Shown here in pieces: positions 46,149 to 47,646 of a DNA stretch of 47,646 nt. Positions within the stretch are counted from its first letter, which is position 1, and the number at the start of each line of letters is the position of its first letter. The position numbers and the translations under genes were made by a program. The notes under the pieces are model-generated. The model was not told where the DNA came from. It made no database searches and saw only the letters and a program-made list of their open reading frames with translations. Where the stretch lies: positions 1-47,646 of the forward strand of contig CAYJWI010000009.1 of the NCBI GenBank assembly GCA_964373815.1. The letters are read 5' to 3'. Source of the stretch: UBA10205 sp964373815. GTDB taxonomy: Archaea > Iainarchaeota > Iainarchaeia > Iainarchaeales > Iainarchaeaceae.

Positions 46149-47378
46149 ATGGTTTCAAAGTACGGTTTGCTTTACTCGATTTTCCTAACCGAAGGTTTGA
46201 CCGTTCCTGAATTGCTAAAAAAGCTCGGCAAAACGCCATATGAATATGATGCATTTTACAAGCGGCTCAAGCAGCTTACAGAAGAGGGGCTTGTTAAAAT
46301 TGAAGGAAAAAAATACTTTCCGCAAAAAACTGAAAAATCAACCAAACTCATAAGGGCACTTGATTTCTGCGTGAGAAATTCTATTGATTACAACGAGCTT
46401 TTTTTGGACAAGACAGTGGAGTTCATAAAAATTGGGCTGGAAAAAAAACTTGTCGGCGCGGAACATTTCAATCCTAAAACTATTGCGAGGATTTCAAGCT
46501 TCCTTTCAAAACATGGCTTTCTCATAATAGATTCCCGCAAGCCATTTTCCGGAACTCTCGTATATTCGGATTTCCTCAGGAATGTGGCGGAATTGCTTGG
46601 TACGGGAGTCCAAGTAAGCCGCAAAAATATATTTGAAGATGTTGACGGGGAAAAACTGAATATCAGACTGGATTCTGAATTTGCAAAATTCAGGAAGTCG
46701 CCAAAGCACGGCGGCGTTGACGATGAAATACTGTTCATCCACCGCAGCCTCTCGCTTGAAGGCAATACAATGGCTTTGTCAGAAACTGCGAGGCTCATAA
46801 AGCAAAACATCCCCCCAAAAAACAGGACTTTCCAGGAAATGCAGGAAACAATTGATTACAAGAAGGCGCTTGACATGCTAATCAAAACCAAAAATCCCCC
46901 TGACCTGCAGAAAATCCTTGAATTCCATGCAAAGGCAATGAATTGGATTGAAGAAGGGGAAGGAGAGCTAAGGATTCAGAACGTCATAATAAAAGGAAAT
47001 CCAGAGTTCAAGACAACGGATTGGAAAGATTTGCCGCGGAGGCTTGAGGATTTATTTGAGTATTATAAGCAAAATATCCCTAAAAAAATGAGGCCGCATG
47101 AAATTGTGGATTTTGCAGCGTACCTCCACAGCGAATTCCAGCGAATACATCCATTCATAGACGGCAATTCAAGGACATCCCGCGCCATATTTGCGCATGC
47201 ACTGTTGCTGAAAGGCTTCCCGCTCATTACATTTCCCGCGGGATTTGTGCAGCAATACATGGAACTGACAAAGCTATCCAAAAGCAGGAATGACAGGCAT
47301 TTCATGATTTTCATGAAGCAGCTTGTGCTGCACTCATTAAAGCAAAGAAACCAAAGGATGAAATATGCCATAATCTAG
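46149..47378 (+). CDS. Fic-family protein with N-terminal winged-helix domain
   Basis: 409 residues from ATG 46149. Residues 1-60 look like a winged helix (YGLLYSIFLTEGLTVPELLK; YKRLKQLTEEGLVKIEGKKY). An inhibitory-helix motif SLSLEGN (S-x3-E-G-N, near 200) precedes the Fic core, as in class II self-inhibited Fic proteins. The active-site loop is HPFIDGNSRTSR, with Ser where the canonical HPFxxGNGRxxR has Gly. Fic enzymes transfer AMP or other nucleotide parts to proteins; the winged helix suggests it may also regulate its own gene. It lies next to the VapBC-like pair, in an AT-rich edge region. Not part of the glycan machinery. Confidence 0.87.
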   Translation: MVSKYGLLYSIFLTEGLTVPELLKKLGKTPYEYDAFYKRLKQLTEEGLVKIEGKKYFPQKTEKSTKLIRALDFCVRNSIDYNELFLDKTVEFIKIGLEKKLVGAEHFNPKTIARISSFLSKHGFLIIDSRKPFSGTLVYSDFLRNVAELLGTGVQVSRKNIFEDVDGEKLNIRLDSEFAKFRKSPKHGGVDDEILFIHRSLSLEGNTMALSETARLIKQNIPPKNRTFQEMQETIDYKKALDMLIKTKNPPDLQKILEFHAKAMNWIEEGEGELRIQNVIIKGNPEFKTTDWKDLPRRLEDLFEYYKQNIPKKMRPHEIVDFAAYLHSEFQRIHPFIDGNSRTSRAIFAHALLLKGFPLITFPAGFVQQYMELTKLSKSRNDRHFMIFMKQLVLHSLKQRNQRMKYAII

Positions 47379-47409
47379 CTGCTTGGCAAAATTCAAAAGA
47401 GGTTAAGAT

Positions 47410-47610
47410 ATGTCAGCTTATGGTGAATTCAAAGGCAAAGTCAGGTTAATTCTCGGCGGCGGGAAGAGGGTGCAGATTGCGCGGAGCCATTCGGTCTGGG
47501 AGATAGAAAGCGGAATTGATGGGCTGAAGGTTGGCGATATTGTTGTCTGCAACTCTTTCAGAACACTAAGAAAATTTGATGAGAAGCAGAAAAACCTGAA
47601 AGAATTCTAG
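47410..47610 (+). CDS. Small protein of unknown function, 66 aa
   Basis: Starts 32 bp after the Fic gene on the same strand. The sequence is beta-rich: GEFKGKVRLILGGGKRVQIA, SVWEIESGIDGLKVGDIVVC, then a basic helical end. The DGLKVGDIVVCNSF stretch is what one sees in small OB- or SH3-like beta barrels, so a nucleic-acid- or protein-binding barrel is possible. No family recognised. Nothing is seen between 47611 and the window end. Confidence 0.5.
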   Translation: MSAYGEFKGKVRLILGGGKRVQIARSHSVWEIESGIDGLKVGDIVVCNSFRTLRKFDEKQKNLKEF

Positions 47611-47646
47611 TTCTAAAAATCGCCCCTCATAAAACATTAGAAAAGT

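Noticed and set aside
1..47646. CRISPR arrays, insertion sequences with transposase, tRNA or rRNA genes
   Set aside because: No regularly spaced repeats, no transposase-like frame and no recognisable tRNA or rRNA sequence were seen on reading both strands; a covariance search could still find a tRNA I missed.

Overview
The window is almost certainly archaeal. It carries an STT3/AglB oligosaccharyltransferase with a WWD motif beside an Alg7/GPT-type phosphoglycosyltransferase, an Alg13/Alg14-like pair, TATA-like boxes about 25-30 bp upstream of many start codons (leaderless transcription), and many ATGA stop/start overlaps. Small proteins, tight packing and a mix of bacterial-type and eukaryote-type glycan genes suggest an uncultivated, perhaps DPANN-like, lineage; no rRNA or tRNA was seen to settle this. 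Base composition is moderate in the glycan core and more AT-rich at both edges (1-660, 45.8-47.6 kb) and around 35.7-36.6 kb.

Layout. 1-2.1 kb: end of a beta-propeller gene, a decayed AbrB-like gene, a HddC-like nucleotidyltransferase and an unknown gene. 2.2-6.4 kb (+): ugd, sugar nucleotidyltransferase, UDP-xylose synthase, UDP-GlcA 4-epimerase. 6.4-8.3 kb (+): polyprenyl-phosphate-type GT2 plus a flippase-like membrane protein. 8.4-12.1 kb (-): GT4, a second flippase-like protein, a large polytopic protein. 12.2-16.5 kb (+): GT2, a WecC/WbpA-type dehydrogenase, an SDR epimerase, an RfbH/E1-like dehydratase. 16.6-17.6 kb (-): GDP-sugar epimerase-like SDR. 17.7-27.8 kb (+): frameshifted methyltransferase, GT4, heptose operon hddA-gmhA-gmhB, membrane GT, GT2, GT4, then a GNAT / Gfo-Idh-MocA / DegT trio. 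27.9-35.6 kb (-): radical SAM, methyltransferase, GT2, GT4, Wzx flippase, GT4, GT2. 35.8-41.1 kb (-): TraB-like gene, methyltransferase, rmlA, rmlB, GT2, Alg13-like, Alg14-like. 41.3-45.1 kb (+): aglB, GPT, haem-type membrane protein. 45.1-47.6 kb: VapBC-like pair, Fic protein, small unknown protein.

Function. This is a surface-glycan / protein N-glycosylation locus. Encoded precursor routes are UDP-Glc to UDP-GlcA to UDP-Xyl and UDP-GalA; a GDP-D-glycero-D-manno-heptose route; dTDP-4-keto-6-deoxyglucose (RmlA-RmlB, without RmlC/D here); and a UDP-2,3-diamino-uronate-like route. About ten glycosyltransferases assemble the glycan on a lipid carrier started by GPT plus Alg13/14, flippase-like proteins may turn it over, and AglB transfers it to protein.

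The most unusual signal is not a protein family. At several gene junctions the stop/start region is duplicated, leaving a 'bridge' mini-ORF that begins at the first copy of the junction and ends at the second (12823, 15186, 29773, 33384, 37939). In the clearest case the mini-ORF is a decayed copy of the downstream gene's N-terminus fused to a decayed copy of the upstream gene's C-terminus. Three of the sites also hold small hairpins with the shared core TGCTTCGCA.
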